NCBI RefSeq assembly: GCF_030540645.1 | Contig: NZ_JAUNVV010000034.1 | Span: 1 to 32,714 of the forward strand | Length of the DNA stretch: 32,714 bases | Source: Arthrobacter sp. | GTDB taxonomy: Bacteria; Actinomycetota; Actinomycetes; Actinomycetales; Micrococcaceae | Direction of reading: 5' to 3' | Part shown: positions 24,983-32,374 of the stretch, piece by piece | Position numbering within the stretch: position 1 is the first letter of the stretch | Layout: each line of letters begins with the position of its first letter | Notes under the pieces: generated by a model | Database searches by the model: none | What the model was told of the DNA's origin: nothing | The model's input: only the letters and a program-made list of their open reading frames with translations | Position numbers and translations under genes: made by a program

Positions 24983-26400
24983 TGCCCCACCAAGTTCTGT
25001 CCGCAAACACGCAGGATGTTCGCGGTCACACCGGCCGCCTGGGGCTGGGCGAAGAACGCGATGGTCTCCGCCACGTCCCGAGGCTTGCCACCTTGCTGGA
25101 GGCTATTCAGCCGGCGGGCCACTTCACGGGTGGCGAACGGGATCTTGGCTGTCATGTCCGTTTCAATGAAGCCGGGGGCGACGGCGTTCACCGTCCCACC
25201 GCTGGCAGCCATCAAGGGCGCGGTGGACCTCACCATACCGATAATGCCGGCCTTGGATGCGGCGTAGTTGCTTTGGCCGCGGTTACCGGCAATGCCGCTG
25301 GTAGAGGAGACACTGATGATGCGTCCGTTGCTGGCAAAACTCTCATTGGCGAGCAGTGCCTTGTTCATGCGCAGCTGCGCTTCAAGATTGACAGCCACCA
25401 CGGAATCCCAGCGGGCTGCATCCATATTGGCCAGCAGCTTGTCCCGCGTGATGCCGGCGTTGTGAACAACAATGTCGAGGCGGCCAAAACGGCTCATGGC
25501 GTGTTCGAGGATGCGGTTGCCAGCCTCCGGATCGGTGATGTCCAGTTGCAGTGCCGTGCCATGGATTTCATTGGCGACGGCGGCCAAATGATCGCCTGCG
25601 GCAGGGATGTCAACAGCAACTACGGTGGCCCCGTCACGGGCGAGAGTGCGGGCAATGGCTGCCCCAATCCCCCGCGCAGCGCCGGTGACGACGGCAACGT
25701 TTGCTTCCAGCGGCTTGTCCCAATGGGGTGCCTGCCGTGAGCCTTCGCTTGCTGCAGTGAGGAATTGCCCGTCAACAAAGGCCGAACGGCCGGAGAGAAA
25801 GAAGCGTAAAGCAGCCATGGCGCTGGGCGAACCGGCAGGAATTCCGTTTTGCAACACGATGCCGTTGGCGGTTGCTCCGGCTCGAAGCTCCTTGGCAAGC
25901 GAGCGCACAATGCCGTCAACCGCGTTGCGTGCCGCCGCAACTTCCGGCGCGTCCTCCACGGACACTTCGCGGGAGATGCTCACAACGCGTCCATTCTTGT
26001 TCAAATCACGCAGCGCGGCACCAATGGCCAGCATGGGCTCCGAGAGGCCGCCCGGATTCGTCAAGTCGTCGAGCACCACCACGATGGCGCCCAGCTTCTC
26101 CTTGGGTGTCGCATGCCTGCGTACGTCCTGGTGCCAATCAAGCAGGACTTTCGCAACGGCGTCGGCCCCTGCTCCGTGCCCCAGGACCACAATGGGCCCT
26201 TCAACGAGGGGCGCGTGGGGGCTGTAGCGGCGCAGAATGGCAGGTTGCGGCAGGCCCAGTCGTTTGGCCAGGTCCCGGCCAATTCCGGCACTGACGAACT
26301 CAGTGTATTTGTCGGCCTTCTCGCGTCCGCCAGCTGCCCTGTTGCTTGAAGCGCTGTTGTTTGAAGACTTGTTGTGTGAGGTCGTGCTTTGCGAGGTCAT
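24979..26400 (-). CDS. High-molecular-weight 3-oxoacyl-thioester reductase (FabG4 type)
   Basis: The 473-residue protein has two parts. The N-terminal domain (about 30-205) is a degenerate Rossmann/flavodoxin-like domain without cofactor motifs. The C-terminal short-chain dehydrogenase domain begins VAVVTGAARGIGAAIA and has VHNAGITRD, the catalytic Ser366 (SVSSTSG), Tyr379 and Lys383 (SNYAASKAG). This is the plan of FabG4 (Rv0242c), which interconverts 3-oxoacyl and 3-hydroxyacyl thioesters, preferring NADH. In this locus it probably runs in the oxidative direction. ATG at 26400 starts 4 nt after the thiolase stop; an in-frame extension to 26451 would overlap the thiolase gene. The N-terminal 25 residues are Ser/Asn/Thr-rich. 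Confidence 0.93.
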   Translation of the reverse strand: MTSQSTTSHNKSSNNSASSNRAAGGREKADKYTEFVSAGIGRDLAKRLGLPQPAILRRYSPHAPLVEGPIVVLGHGAGADAVAKVLLDWHQDVRRHATPKEKLGAIVVVLDDLTNPGGLSEPMLAIGAALRDLNKNGRVVSISREVSVEDAPEVAAARNAVDGIVRSLAKELRAGATANGIVLQNGIPAGSPSAMAALRFFLSGRSAFVDGQFLTAASEGSRQAPHWDKPLEANVAVVTGAARGIGAAIARTLARDGATVVAVDIPAAGDHLAAVANEIHGTALQLDITDPEAGNRILEHAMSRFGRLDIVVHNAGITRDKLLANMDAARWDSVVAVNLEAQLRMNKALLANESFASNGRIISVSSTSGIAGNRGQSNYAASKAGIIGMVRSTAPLMAASGGTVNAVAPGFIETDMTAKIPFATREVARRLNSLQQGGKPRDVAETIAFFAQPQAAGVTANILRVCGQNLVGQ

Positions 26401-26404
26401 GGGA

Positions 26405-27721
26405 TCACCGTGCTTCCAGGATGGCGACGACGCCCTGGCCGCCGGCGGCACAGACGGAGATCAGCCCGCGGGCGGGGCGACCGTCAACCTGGCCACGTTC
26501 GTGGAGCATCTTGGCAAGGGTGGCGATGAGGCGGCCACCTGTTGCTGCAAAGGGGTGCCCGGCGGCAAGGGAGGAACCGTTGACATTGAGCTTGGACCTG
26601 TCGATGGAGCCGAATGCTCCGTCCAGACCCAGCCGTGTGATGCCAAACTCCTCATCTTCCCAGGCGGCCAGGGTGCTCAACACCGTTCCAGCGAAGGCCT
26701 CGTGGATTTCGAAGTAGTCAAAGTCGGCCAGCGTGAGGCCGTTGCGGGCCAGCAGCCTCGGGACGGCAAACGCAGGGGCCATGAGAAGCCCATCCTTGCC
26801 GTGGACAAAGTCAACGGCGCCTGCTTCACCGTCAACGACGTCGGCCAGGATGGGGAGTTCCCGGGCAGCTGCCCATTCTTCGGAGGCCAACAACACCGTG
26901 GAGGCTCCGTCTGTCAGGGGCGTGGAGTTCCCCGCAGTCATGGTGGCCGCATCCCCCAGCGACTTGCCAAAGACAGGCTTGAGCTTGGCGAGCTTTTCCA
27001 TGCTGGAATCTGCACGCAGATTGGAGTCCCGGCTCAGTCCGCGGAACGGAGTGAGGAGGTCGTCAAAGAAGTTCCTGTCATAGGCTGCGGCCAGGTTCTT
27101 GTGGCTGGCCAGTGCCAGTTCGTCCTGCGCCTCGCGGCTGATCTTCCACTGTGCCGTCGTGAGTGCCTGGTGTTCACCCATGGACAGGCCGGTGCGGGGT
27201 TCTCCAGTGGACGGTGCGTCGGGGCTGAGGTCCTTGGGCCTGATGCGGCTCAGAGTCTTGAGCTTCTGGCCCGTGGTCTTGGCGCGATTGAGGTCGAGCA
27301 AGATGGCGCGCAGGCCTTCGCTGACGGCGATCGGGGCATCGGAGGCAGAGTCAACGCCACCGGCAATCGCTGAATCAATTTGGCCCAGCTTGATTTTGTT
27401 GGAGAGCCCGATAACTGCTTCCATGCCTGTGGCACATGCTTGCTGCAGGTCATAGGCGGGGGTGGTGGCGGCCAGAGCCGAACCGAGAACGGCTTCGCGG
27501 GTGAGGTTGAAGTCCCGGGAATGCTTGAGCACGGCACCAGCGGCCACTTCACCAATCTGTTCACCGGCCAATCCGAAGCGAGCCACCAAACCATCGAGCG
27601 CGGCGGTCAGCATGTCTTGATTTGAGGAGTGCGCGTAGGCGCCGCCCGTGCGGGCAAAGGGAATGCGGTTCCCGCCAACAATGACTGCTTTGCGGATACC
27701 GGGTGTTGTGGGGGTGGTCAT
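26405..27721 (-). CDS. Acetyl-CoA acyltransferase (thiolase, FadA2/FadI-like)
   Basis: The 438-residue thiolase would cleave 3-ketoacyl-CoA to acetyl-CoA and a shortened acyl-CoA, the last step of beta-oxidation. The acyl-accepting Cys96 lies in DLQQACATGMEA. Other signatures are NGSSLAAGHPFAATGGR, the HEAF motif, and the proton-shuttling Cys424 in SVCAAGGQG. Length and the long loop domain fit the FadI/trifunctional-like branch. ATG at 27721 has AGGAGAG upstream. It is the first gene of a three-gene minus-strand operon (thiolase, reductase, hydratase) and diverges from the TetR gene across a 65-bp spacer filled largely by a palindrome. Confidence 0.95.
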   Translation of the reverse strand: MTTPTTPGIRKAVIVGGNRIPFARTGGAYAHSSNQDMLTAALDGLVARFGLAGEQIGEVAAGAVLKHSRDFNLTREAVLGSALAATTPAYDLQQACATGMEAVIGLSNKIKLGQIDSAIAGGVDSASDAPIAVSEGLRAILLDLNRAKTTGQKLKTLSRIRPKDLSPDAPSTGEPRTGLSMGEHQALTTAQWKISREAQDELALASHKNLAAAYDRNFFDDLLTPFRGLSRDSNLRADSSMEKLAKLKPVFGKSLGDAATMTAGNSTPLTDGASTVLLASEEWAAARELPILADVVDGEAGAVDFVHGKDGLLMAPAFAVPRLLARNGLTLADFDYFEIHEAFAGTVLSTLAAWEDEEFGITRLGLDGAFGSIDRSKLNVNGSSLAAGHPFAATGGRLIATLAKMLHERGQVDGRPARGLISVCAAGGQGVVAILEAR

Positions 27722-27755
27722 AGAGCCCTCTCCTAGGGTGGTGCAACTTGTTCTT

Positions 27756-27786
27756 GATACCCAGCGTACCTGATACGCTGAGTATC
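27756..27786. promoter_or_regulatory. 31-bp palindromic operator overlapping both divergent promoters
   Basis: The outer arms GATAC (27756-27760) and GTATC (27782-27786), plus inner arms CAGCGTA (27762-27768) and TACGCTG (27774-27780), surround a 5-nt centre. Only the centre and one base on each side fail to pair. The site ends exactly where the TetR start codon begins. TACGCT occurs on both strands within it and fits a -10 element for each direction: 7 nt before the tetR GTG, and about 40 nt before the thiolase ATG. TetR regulators typically bind such sites next to their own genes, so autoregulation and control of the thiolase operon are likely. Confidence 0.75.
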
Positions 27787-28524
27787 GTGAAGAAAACTCA
27801 GCAACGGGCCTCCGCTCCCCATTTCGGTGAGCAGCCCACCCAGCTGCAGGATAACCCTGCTGCTGTCGACCCTGCTCCTGTGGACGGGCGTTCGGCGAGA
27901 TGGGATGCCCATCGCGAGGAACGCCGTCGTGACTTGATCAACGTGGCCAGGCGGGCCATTCACCGGCTTGGGCCGGATGCCTCCATGGAGGACATTGCCG
28001 CCACGGCCGGAACCTCAAAGTCCGTCTTCTACCGCTATTTTGGTGACAAGTCAGGACTGCGGCACGCCGTCGGCTCAGTGGTCATCCGGCAGATGCAGCA
28101 GACCATCGCGGCAGCACGGCAGGCGGCAACGGATCCCCGGGAGGGTGTCACTGCAATGGTCGCCGCCTACCTTCAAATGGCGCAGACCTCCCCCAACGTC
28201 TACTCTTTCGCCACCCTGCCGGGCGACGGCGAGACAAGGCAGTCGGGTGAGCTCAGCAGCTTTTTTGACTCGGTGACGGTAATGATTACCGAACCGTTGC
28301 GGCACCTGCTGGTGGATCCGGCGTCGCCCTTGCTCAGCTATTGGCCCACAGCCGCCATCGGGCTGGTTCGTTCCGCCGGTGAACTGTGGCTGCAAGCTCC
28401 TTGCGATGCGTCCAAACCAGACTCCAACGCCATGGCGGAACAGATTTCCGCATGGCTTTTCGACGGCGTGGGGCATGACGTCCCACCAGTCTCCCCCCAT
28501 TCAGTAACTGCAGCAGAAGGATAA
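27787..28524 (+). CDS. TetR-family transcriptional regulator of fatty-acid catabolism
   Basis: The 245-residue protein has a Pro/Gln-rich lead of about 40 residues, then a TetR helix-turn-helix (about 47-95): RRDLINVARRAIHRLGPDA, then MEDIAATAGTSKSVFYRYFGDKSGL. The C-terminal ligand domain includes FFDSVTVMITEPLRHLL. The family acts as ligand-relieved repressors; acyl-CoA is a reasonable ligand given the neighbours, but this is inferred. GTG at 27787 directly abuts a 31-bp palindrome. No Shine-Dalgarno sequence is present and TACGCT lies 7 nt upstream, so the mRNA is probably leaderless. The open frame up to 27748 would run through the operator. The acyl-CoA oxidase gene begins 2 nt after its stop. 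Confidence 0.92.
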   Translation: MKKTQQRASAPHFGEQPTQLQDNPAAVDPAPVDGRSARWDAHREERRRDLINVARRAIHRLGPDASMEDIAATAGTSKSVFYRYFGDKSGLRHAVGSVVIRQMQQTIAAARQAATDPREGVTAMVAAYLQMAQTSPNVYSFATLPGDGETRQSGELSSFFDSVTVMITEPLRHLLVDPASPLLSYWPTAAIGLVRSAGELWLQAPCDASKPDSNAMAEQISAWLFDGVGHDVPPVSPHSVTAAEG

Positions 28525-28526
28525 TC

Positions 28527-30599
28527 ATGACAAATGTAGTGACAGCCTCTCCCTTGAGCGTTCCCGACGAAGACGGCGTGGATGTTGCCGCCCTCGGTGA
28601 GGTGCTTCTGGGCCAGTGGGCGGAAGTCAGGCTGACTGCGCGTGAACTGGCCGGCCGGCCCGAGCTTCACAAAGTTGAGGGCCTCTCCCACACCGAGCAC
28701 CGCAAGCGCGTGTTTGACCAGTTGGGCATTCTTGTGGAAAACAACGCCGTGCACCGTGCCTTCCCCACGCGATTGGGTGGAAGCAACGACCCCGGTGGCA
28801 ACGTTGCGGGCTTTGAAGAACTCGTCATTGCCGACCCCTCGTTACAGATCAAGGGCGGCGTCCAGTGGGGCCTGTTTGGTTCGGCCGTGATGCATCTGGG
28901 GAACCAGGAGCACCAGGACAAGTGGCTGCCCGGCATCATGAGTGTTGAGATTCCCGGCTGCTTTGCCATGACGGAAATCGGTCACGGCTCCGATGTTGCC
29001 TCGATCGCGACTACGGCCACCTACGATTCTGAGACACAGGAATTCGTCATCAACACCCCTTTCCGGGCGGCGTGGAAGGAGTACATCGGCAATGCTGCGG
29101 TGGACGGTCTGGCCGCTGTGGTGTTTGCCCAGCTCATCACGAAGGGCGTCAACCATGGTGTGCACGCCTTCTATGTGGAACTGCGCGACCCGACCACGAA
29201 GAAATTCCTGCCGGGCGTCCAAGGCCTTGATGACAATATCAAGGGCGGGCTCAACGGCATCGACAATGGGCGGTTGGCGTTCAACAGTGTACGAATCCCC
29301 CGCACGAACCTGCTCAACCGCTATGGTGACGTGGCCGTTGACGGCACTTACAGTTCGCCGATAGCAAGCCCCGGGCGCCGTTTCTTCACAATGCTCGGAA
29401 CACTGGTGCAGGGACGCGTCTCCTTGAACGGTGCGGCGGTGGCTGCTTCCAAGGTGGGTTTGAAGATCGCCATTCAGTATGCGACGGAACGCCGCCAGTT
29501 CAACGCTGCTTCGGACACTGAGGAAGTGGTGCTGCTTGACTACCAGCGCCACCAGCGCCGGCTGCTGCCATTGTTGGCCACCACGTATGCTGCAGCGTTT
29601 GCACACGAGGAACTGCTCGTGAAGTTCGACGATGTCTTTTCCGGGGCCCACGACACCGATGAAGACCGGCAGGACCTGGAGACGTTGGCGGCCGCGTTGA
29701 AGTCGCTGACCACCTGGCACGCCCTAGACACCCTGCAGGAATGCCGGGAAGCCTGCGGTGGTGCTGGATTCATGGTGGAGAACCGTCTCACATCGCTGCG
29801 TGCGGACCTTGATGTCTACGCCACTTTTGAAGGTGACAACACGGTGTTGCTGCAGTTGGTGGCCAAGCGTTTGTTGGGTGATTACAGCAAGGAGTTCCGC
29901 AACCTCGATTTCGGCGTGCTGGCACGCTTCTTCGCTGGACAGGCTGCCGACTTGACGATCAACAAGACGGGCCTGCGCCAGGTTGCACAATTTGTGGCTG
30001 ACAGCGGTTCGGCGCAGAAGTCCGCTAAGGCGCTGAAGGATGCCGACACGCAGAATCAGATGCTGGCGGACCGCGTGCAGACCATGGTTGCCGAAGTTGC
30101 GGGTGCAATCCGGGAGGCCGCAAAGCTGCCGAAGGAGAAGGGCGCCGAGGTCTTCAACGCCCACCAGAATGAATTGATTGAGGCTGCCAGGGCGCATGCT
30201 GAACTGCTTCAGTGGGAGGCGTTCACGGCTGCTCTGGAACGCGTCAACGATCCCGGCACCAAGAGGGTTCTCACCCGACTGCGTGACTTGTTTGGGCTGA
30301 CTTTGATTGAAAAGCACCTTGACTGGTACTTGATGAACGGCCGTATCTCCATGCAGCGCGCCCGCACCCTATCCCCCTACATCAACCGGATTCTGGCGAA
30401 ACTGCGCCCCCACGCCGTGGACCTGGTGGATGCTTTCGGTTACGGTCCTGAGCACCTGAGGGCCACCATTGCAACGGGCATAGAGCGCGAACGCCAGGAT
30501 GAGGCCCGCGACTACTACCGCGAGCTGCGTGCTTCATCTCATGCACCCATTGATGAGAAGACGCTCATTCAAAAGGCGAAGGCTGCTTCCAAGAAGTAG
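28527..30599 (+). CDS. Acyl-CoA oxidase (ACOX family)
   Basis: A 690-residue flavoprotein of the peroxisomal acyl-CoA oxidase type, longer than ordinary dehydrogenases (about 390-610). It shows CFAMTEIGHGSDV (about residues 145-157) in the beta domain, GLDDNIKGGLNGIDNGRLAF and VRIPRTNLLNRYGDV characteristic of oxidases, ACGGAGF, and the catalytic Glu at about 435 in YATFEGDN. A C-terminal ACOX domain (about 490-690) follows. It should make trans-2-enoyl-CoA and pass electrons to oxygen, giving H2O2; a dehydrogenase role is possible. AAGGA at the end of tetR serves as its ribosome site, so it is co-transcribed and probably coupled with tetR. Two hairpins follow the stop. Confidence 0.93.
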   Translation: MTNVVTASPLSVPDEDGVDVAALGEVLLGQWAEVRLTARELAGRPELHKVEGLSHTEHRKRVFDQLGILVENNAVHRAFPTRLGGSNDPGGNVAGFEELVIADPSLQIKGGVQWGLFGSAVMHLGNQEHQDKWLPGIMSVEIPGCFAMTEIGHGSDVASIATTATYDSETQEFVINTPFRAAWKEYIGNAAVDGLAAVVFAQLITKGVNHGVHAFYVELRDPTTKKFLPGVQGLDDNIKGGLNGIDNGRLAFNSVRIPRTNLLNRYGDVAVDGTYSSPIASPGRRFFTMLGTLVQGRVSLNGAAVAASKVGLKIAIQYATERRQFNAASDTEEVVLLDYQRHQRRLLPLLATTYAAAFAHEELLVKFDDVFSGAHDTDEDRQDLETLAAALKSLTTWHALDTLQECREACGGAGFMVENRLTSLRADLDVYATFEGDNTVLLQLVAKRLLGDYSKEFRNLDFGVLARFFAGQAADLTINKTGLRQVAQFVADSGSAQKSAKALKDADTQNQMLADRVQTMVAEVAGAIREAAKLPKEKGAEVFNAHQNELIEAARAHAELLQWEAFTAALERVNDPGTKRVLTRLRDLFGLTLIEKHLDWYLMNGRISMQRARTLSPYINRILAKLRPHAVDLVDAFGYGPEHLRATIATGIERERQDEARDYYRELRASSHAPIDEKTLIQKAKAASKK

Positions 30600-30601
30600 T
30601 A

Positions 30602-30618
30602 GCGGGAGGTATTCCCGC
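30602..30618 (+). repeat. Short hairpin just after the acyl-CoA oxidase stop
   Basis: GCGGGA (30602-30607) pairs with TCCCGC (30613-30618) around a 5-nt loop. It precedes a much longer hairpin and may help in 3'-end formation. Confidence 0.5.
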
Positions 30619-30624
30619 AACGTA

Positions 30625-30661
30625 CGACGGCGGCATCCAGACTTTCTGGGTGTCGCCGTCG
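30625..30661. terminator. Long hairpin between convergent acyl-CoA oxidase and PKD-protein genes
   Basis: A 16-bp stem pairs 30625-30640 with 30646-30661, with two G-T pairs and a 5-nt loop (acttt). It has no U-tract on the plus strand. Its position 26 nt after the oxidase stop fits a terminator for that gene; it could also act on minus-strand transcripts. Confidence 0.7.
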
Positions 30662-30700
30662 GCCTTCCCTACAGTGCCCAGTGCTGGTTCCGTGGGTGAC

Positions 30701-30714
30701 AGGTTAGGCTAACC
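30701..30714. promoter_or_regulatory. Palindrome matching the core of a DtxR/IdeR iron box
   Basis: AGGTTAGGCTAACC matches all 14 central positions of the 19-bp DtxR/IdeR consensus (AGGTWAGSCTWACC core), while the outer positions do not match. It lies in the convergent gap between the oxidase and PKD-protein genes, where no promoter is expected. A simple small hairpin is the alternative explanation. Confidence 0.4.
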
Positions 30715-30740
30715 GCCACTTTCGTTTACGGGCGATCCTG

Positions 30741-31676
30741 CTAGCAACCGACACCATGGGGGTTGGTGATGCAATCGTCGGCGTAGAGACGGGTGATGGC
30801 GCGCCAGACGGTGAGGCCCAGAGGTGGTGAGGGAATGTTGCCTTGGCCGGGGATGGGAAGGAAGGGCCCTCCGTTGACGTTGTAACTGCCGGTGAAATGG
30901 GTGGTGAGGTTGATGCTGAGCTTTCCGGTGATGGCGTAAATGTGGCTCGTTTGTGTTTGTTCCCCGACACGGTCTTGGTGCAGCGGCGCCCCATGAATGG
31001 CCGTGGGCCCCCAGACGTCGCCGTCGCCGTAATCCCAGGTGTATGCCACGGGAACTGCGGTGATGGTGACTTGTTGTTCGAGAAGGGTCAGGGCGAAGGT
31101 CTGCGTGGTGGCGGTGGCGTAGACGTTGGTATCTTTCCCGCGGAGGGTGTGAGGCCCTGGCTGACTGCCGATGGTAGCGGGGGCGATGGGTGTGCGCTGG
31201 AACTCGCTGCTGATTTGGGCGGCGATTTCTGCCAGGATGTCTCTAGGTTTCTCGCCTTGAACGCAGACCGGGCCGGAATCGTAGGTCCAATTCGGAGGCG
31301 TGATGCTTCGCAGGCTTTTATACCAGTAGACGGCAGTGCTTTTCGGAGCGTCGGTGTCGGCTGGATTGTTGCTTGCTGCACACGGTGGCATGACGGAAGC
31401 GCATTCAGGGAACGTAACGCTGTCACCTGAAGTGCAGGCAACCCTAGCTTCGTAAATGAATGGATCCTGCGGACCAGTAGAGGGCGCTTTGCCGTATTGC
31501 GAGTCTGAACCTGGACGTGTATTCCATCCATTCAAATCCACAACCGTGTCGTTCCAGTCCGCTCGCGGAGGTTGATCGGTATTGGCACAGGCAGGCACAG
31601 GCGTGAGGCTGGAAAGAATGATCACTGCGAGAAGCAGCCCAGTTGTGCGCCGAGCGGTTCCAATTGGCCGTGTCAT
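30741..31676 (-). CDS. Secreted PKD-domain-like protein
   Basis: The 311-residue protein has a signal peptide (hydrophobic core TGLLLAVIILSSLTPVP, residues 11-27) ending near PACAN; Cys30 could be a non-canonical lipobox. The mature part is Cys-rich and Pro/Thr-rich. A PKD-like beta-sandwich signature YTWDYGDGD starts at residue 212, followed by TSHIYAITGKLSINLTT, the usual later strand pair. PKD domains mediate protein or carbohydrate contacts at the cell surface. Its ATG overlaps the stop of the DUF6318 lipoprotein gene (ATGA), so the two are translated together. The region is less GC-rich than the rest of the window, suggesting later acquisition. The exact function is unknown. Confidence 0.85.
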   Translation of the reverse strand: MTRPIGTARRTTGLLLAVIILSSLTPVPACANTDQPPRADWNDTVVDLNGWNTRPGSDSQYGKAPSTGPQDPFIYEARVACTSGDSVTFPECASVMPPCAASNNPADTDAPKSTAVYWYKSLRSITPPNWTYDSGPVCVQGEKPRDILAEIAAQISSEFQRTPIAPATIGSQPGPHTLRGKDTNVYATATTQTFALTLLEQQVTITAVPVAYTWDYGDGDVWGPTAIHGAPLHQDRVGEQTQTSHIYAITGKLSINLTTHFTGSYNVNGGPFLPIPGQGNIPSPPLGLTVWRAITRLYADDCITNPHGVGC

Positions 31677-32374
31677 TCGTTGGTGCCTTTGCTGCCTTTG
31701 AGGTGTTCAACCGTGACGGCGATCCAACGGTCAGTAGAATAGTTGGCCACTAGAATGTCAGCAACAGCAGGTTTCGCACCTCTGTCTTCAACAAGGCTCT
31801 TGTCCCCACTAAAGAACTTAACGTTCTGCTGGCGAACCATCGAGATTACTTGATATGTTCCATCATCTACAGGTACGAAGGTTGCCGTTTGGGACAAGAC
31901 ATACATCTGGCCACCGACAATCCACCGCCCTTCAGAGTGCCACGCAACCACTGTCTCTTTCATTGCGTCGCAATTAAGACATCCAGAACCCGTAACTTCG
32001 GTCATAGGTGCCGGGTCACCGGTTTCGAAAGCATAACCGAGGGTGGCATACCAGTGTTCTGCGAACGCGAGTAGGCCTTCTTTGCTGAACTCTTTAGCTC
32101 TTTCCGGCAGGACGGGAACGGGTACGTTTTGAGCCGGGCCGTTGGCCGTTGCTGGTTGATAGACGACAACGCTGGAGGGAGTCGCCGTGGCTGATGCAGA
32201 AGCCGCAGTGCCAGTCTTGGTTGGGGAATTGGTGCCGGTACTGGTGGCTTCTGGCGGCGTGGGGGTGGTGCTGCACCCGGTCAGTATCAGAAGAGCAGCA
32301 ACAAAGATGGTCGCGCTGGCCGTTCCATTTTTCCGGCCCGCTCGGAGCCACTGTCTGATGGTGCTATTCCTCAT
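31673..32374 (-). CDS. DUF6318-family lipoprotein
   Basis: From ATG 32374 the product has 233 residues: a basic start, a hydrophobic stretch ATIFVAALLILTGC with lipobox Cys34, a Thr/Ser/Pro-rich linker (about 35-85), and a C-terminal domain with FAEHWYATLGYAFETGDPAP, a CLNC pair of cysteines, and WHSEGRWIVGG. This matches DUF6318, a Micrococcaceae-type family of unknown function. The ordered part has an NTF2-like look (a helical lead and an aromatic segment), which is my impression only. The reading frame stays open upstream to the window edge, but the lipoprotein signal and a GGGG at 7 nt favour 32374. It is coupled to the PKD-protein gene. Confidence 0.83.
   Translation of the reverse strand: MRNSTIRQWLRAGRKNGTASATIFVAALLILTGCSTTPTPPEATSTGTNSPTKTGTAASASATATPSSVVVYQPATANGPAQNVPVPVLPERAKEFSKEGLLAFAEHWYATLGYAFETGDPAPMTEVTGSGCLNCDAMKETVVAWHSEGRWIVGGQMYVLSQTATFVPVDDGTYQVISMVRQQNVKFFSGDKSLVEDRGAKPAVADILVANYSTDRWIAVTVEHLKGSKGTNE

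Noticed and set aside
26237-27373. Plus-strand 378-codon open frame
   Set aside because: Antisense to the thiolase and reductase genes; no domain or start signal, and typical of high-GC shadow frames.
28842-29720. Minus-strand 292-codon open frame
   Set aside because: Fully inside the acyl-CoA oxidase gene on the other strand; translation has no recognisable features.
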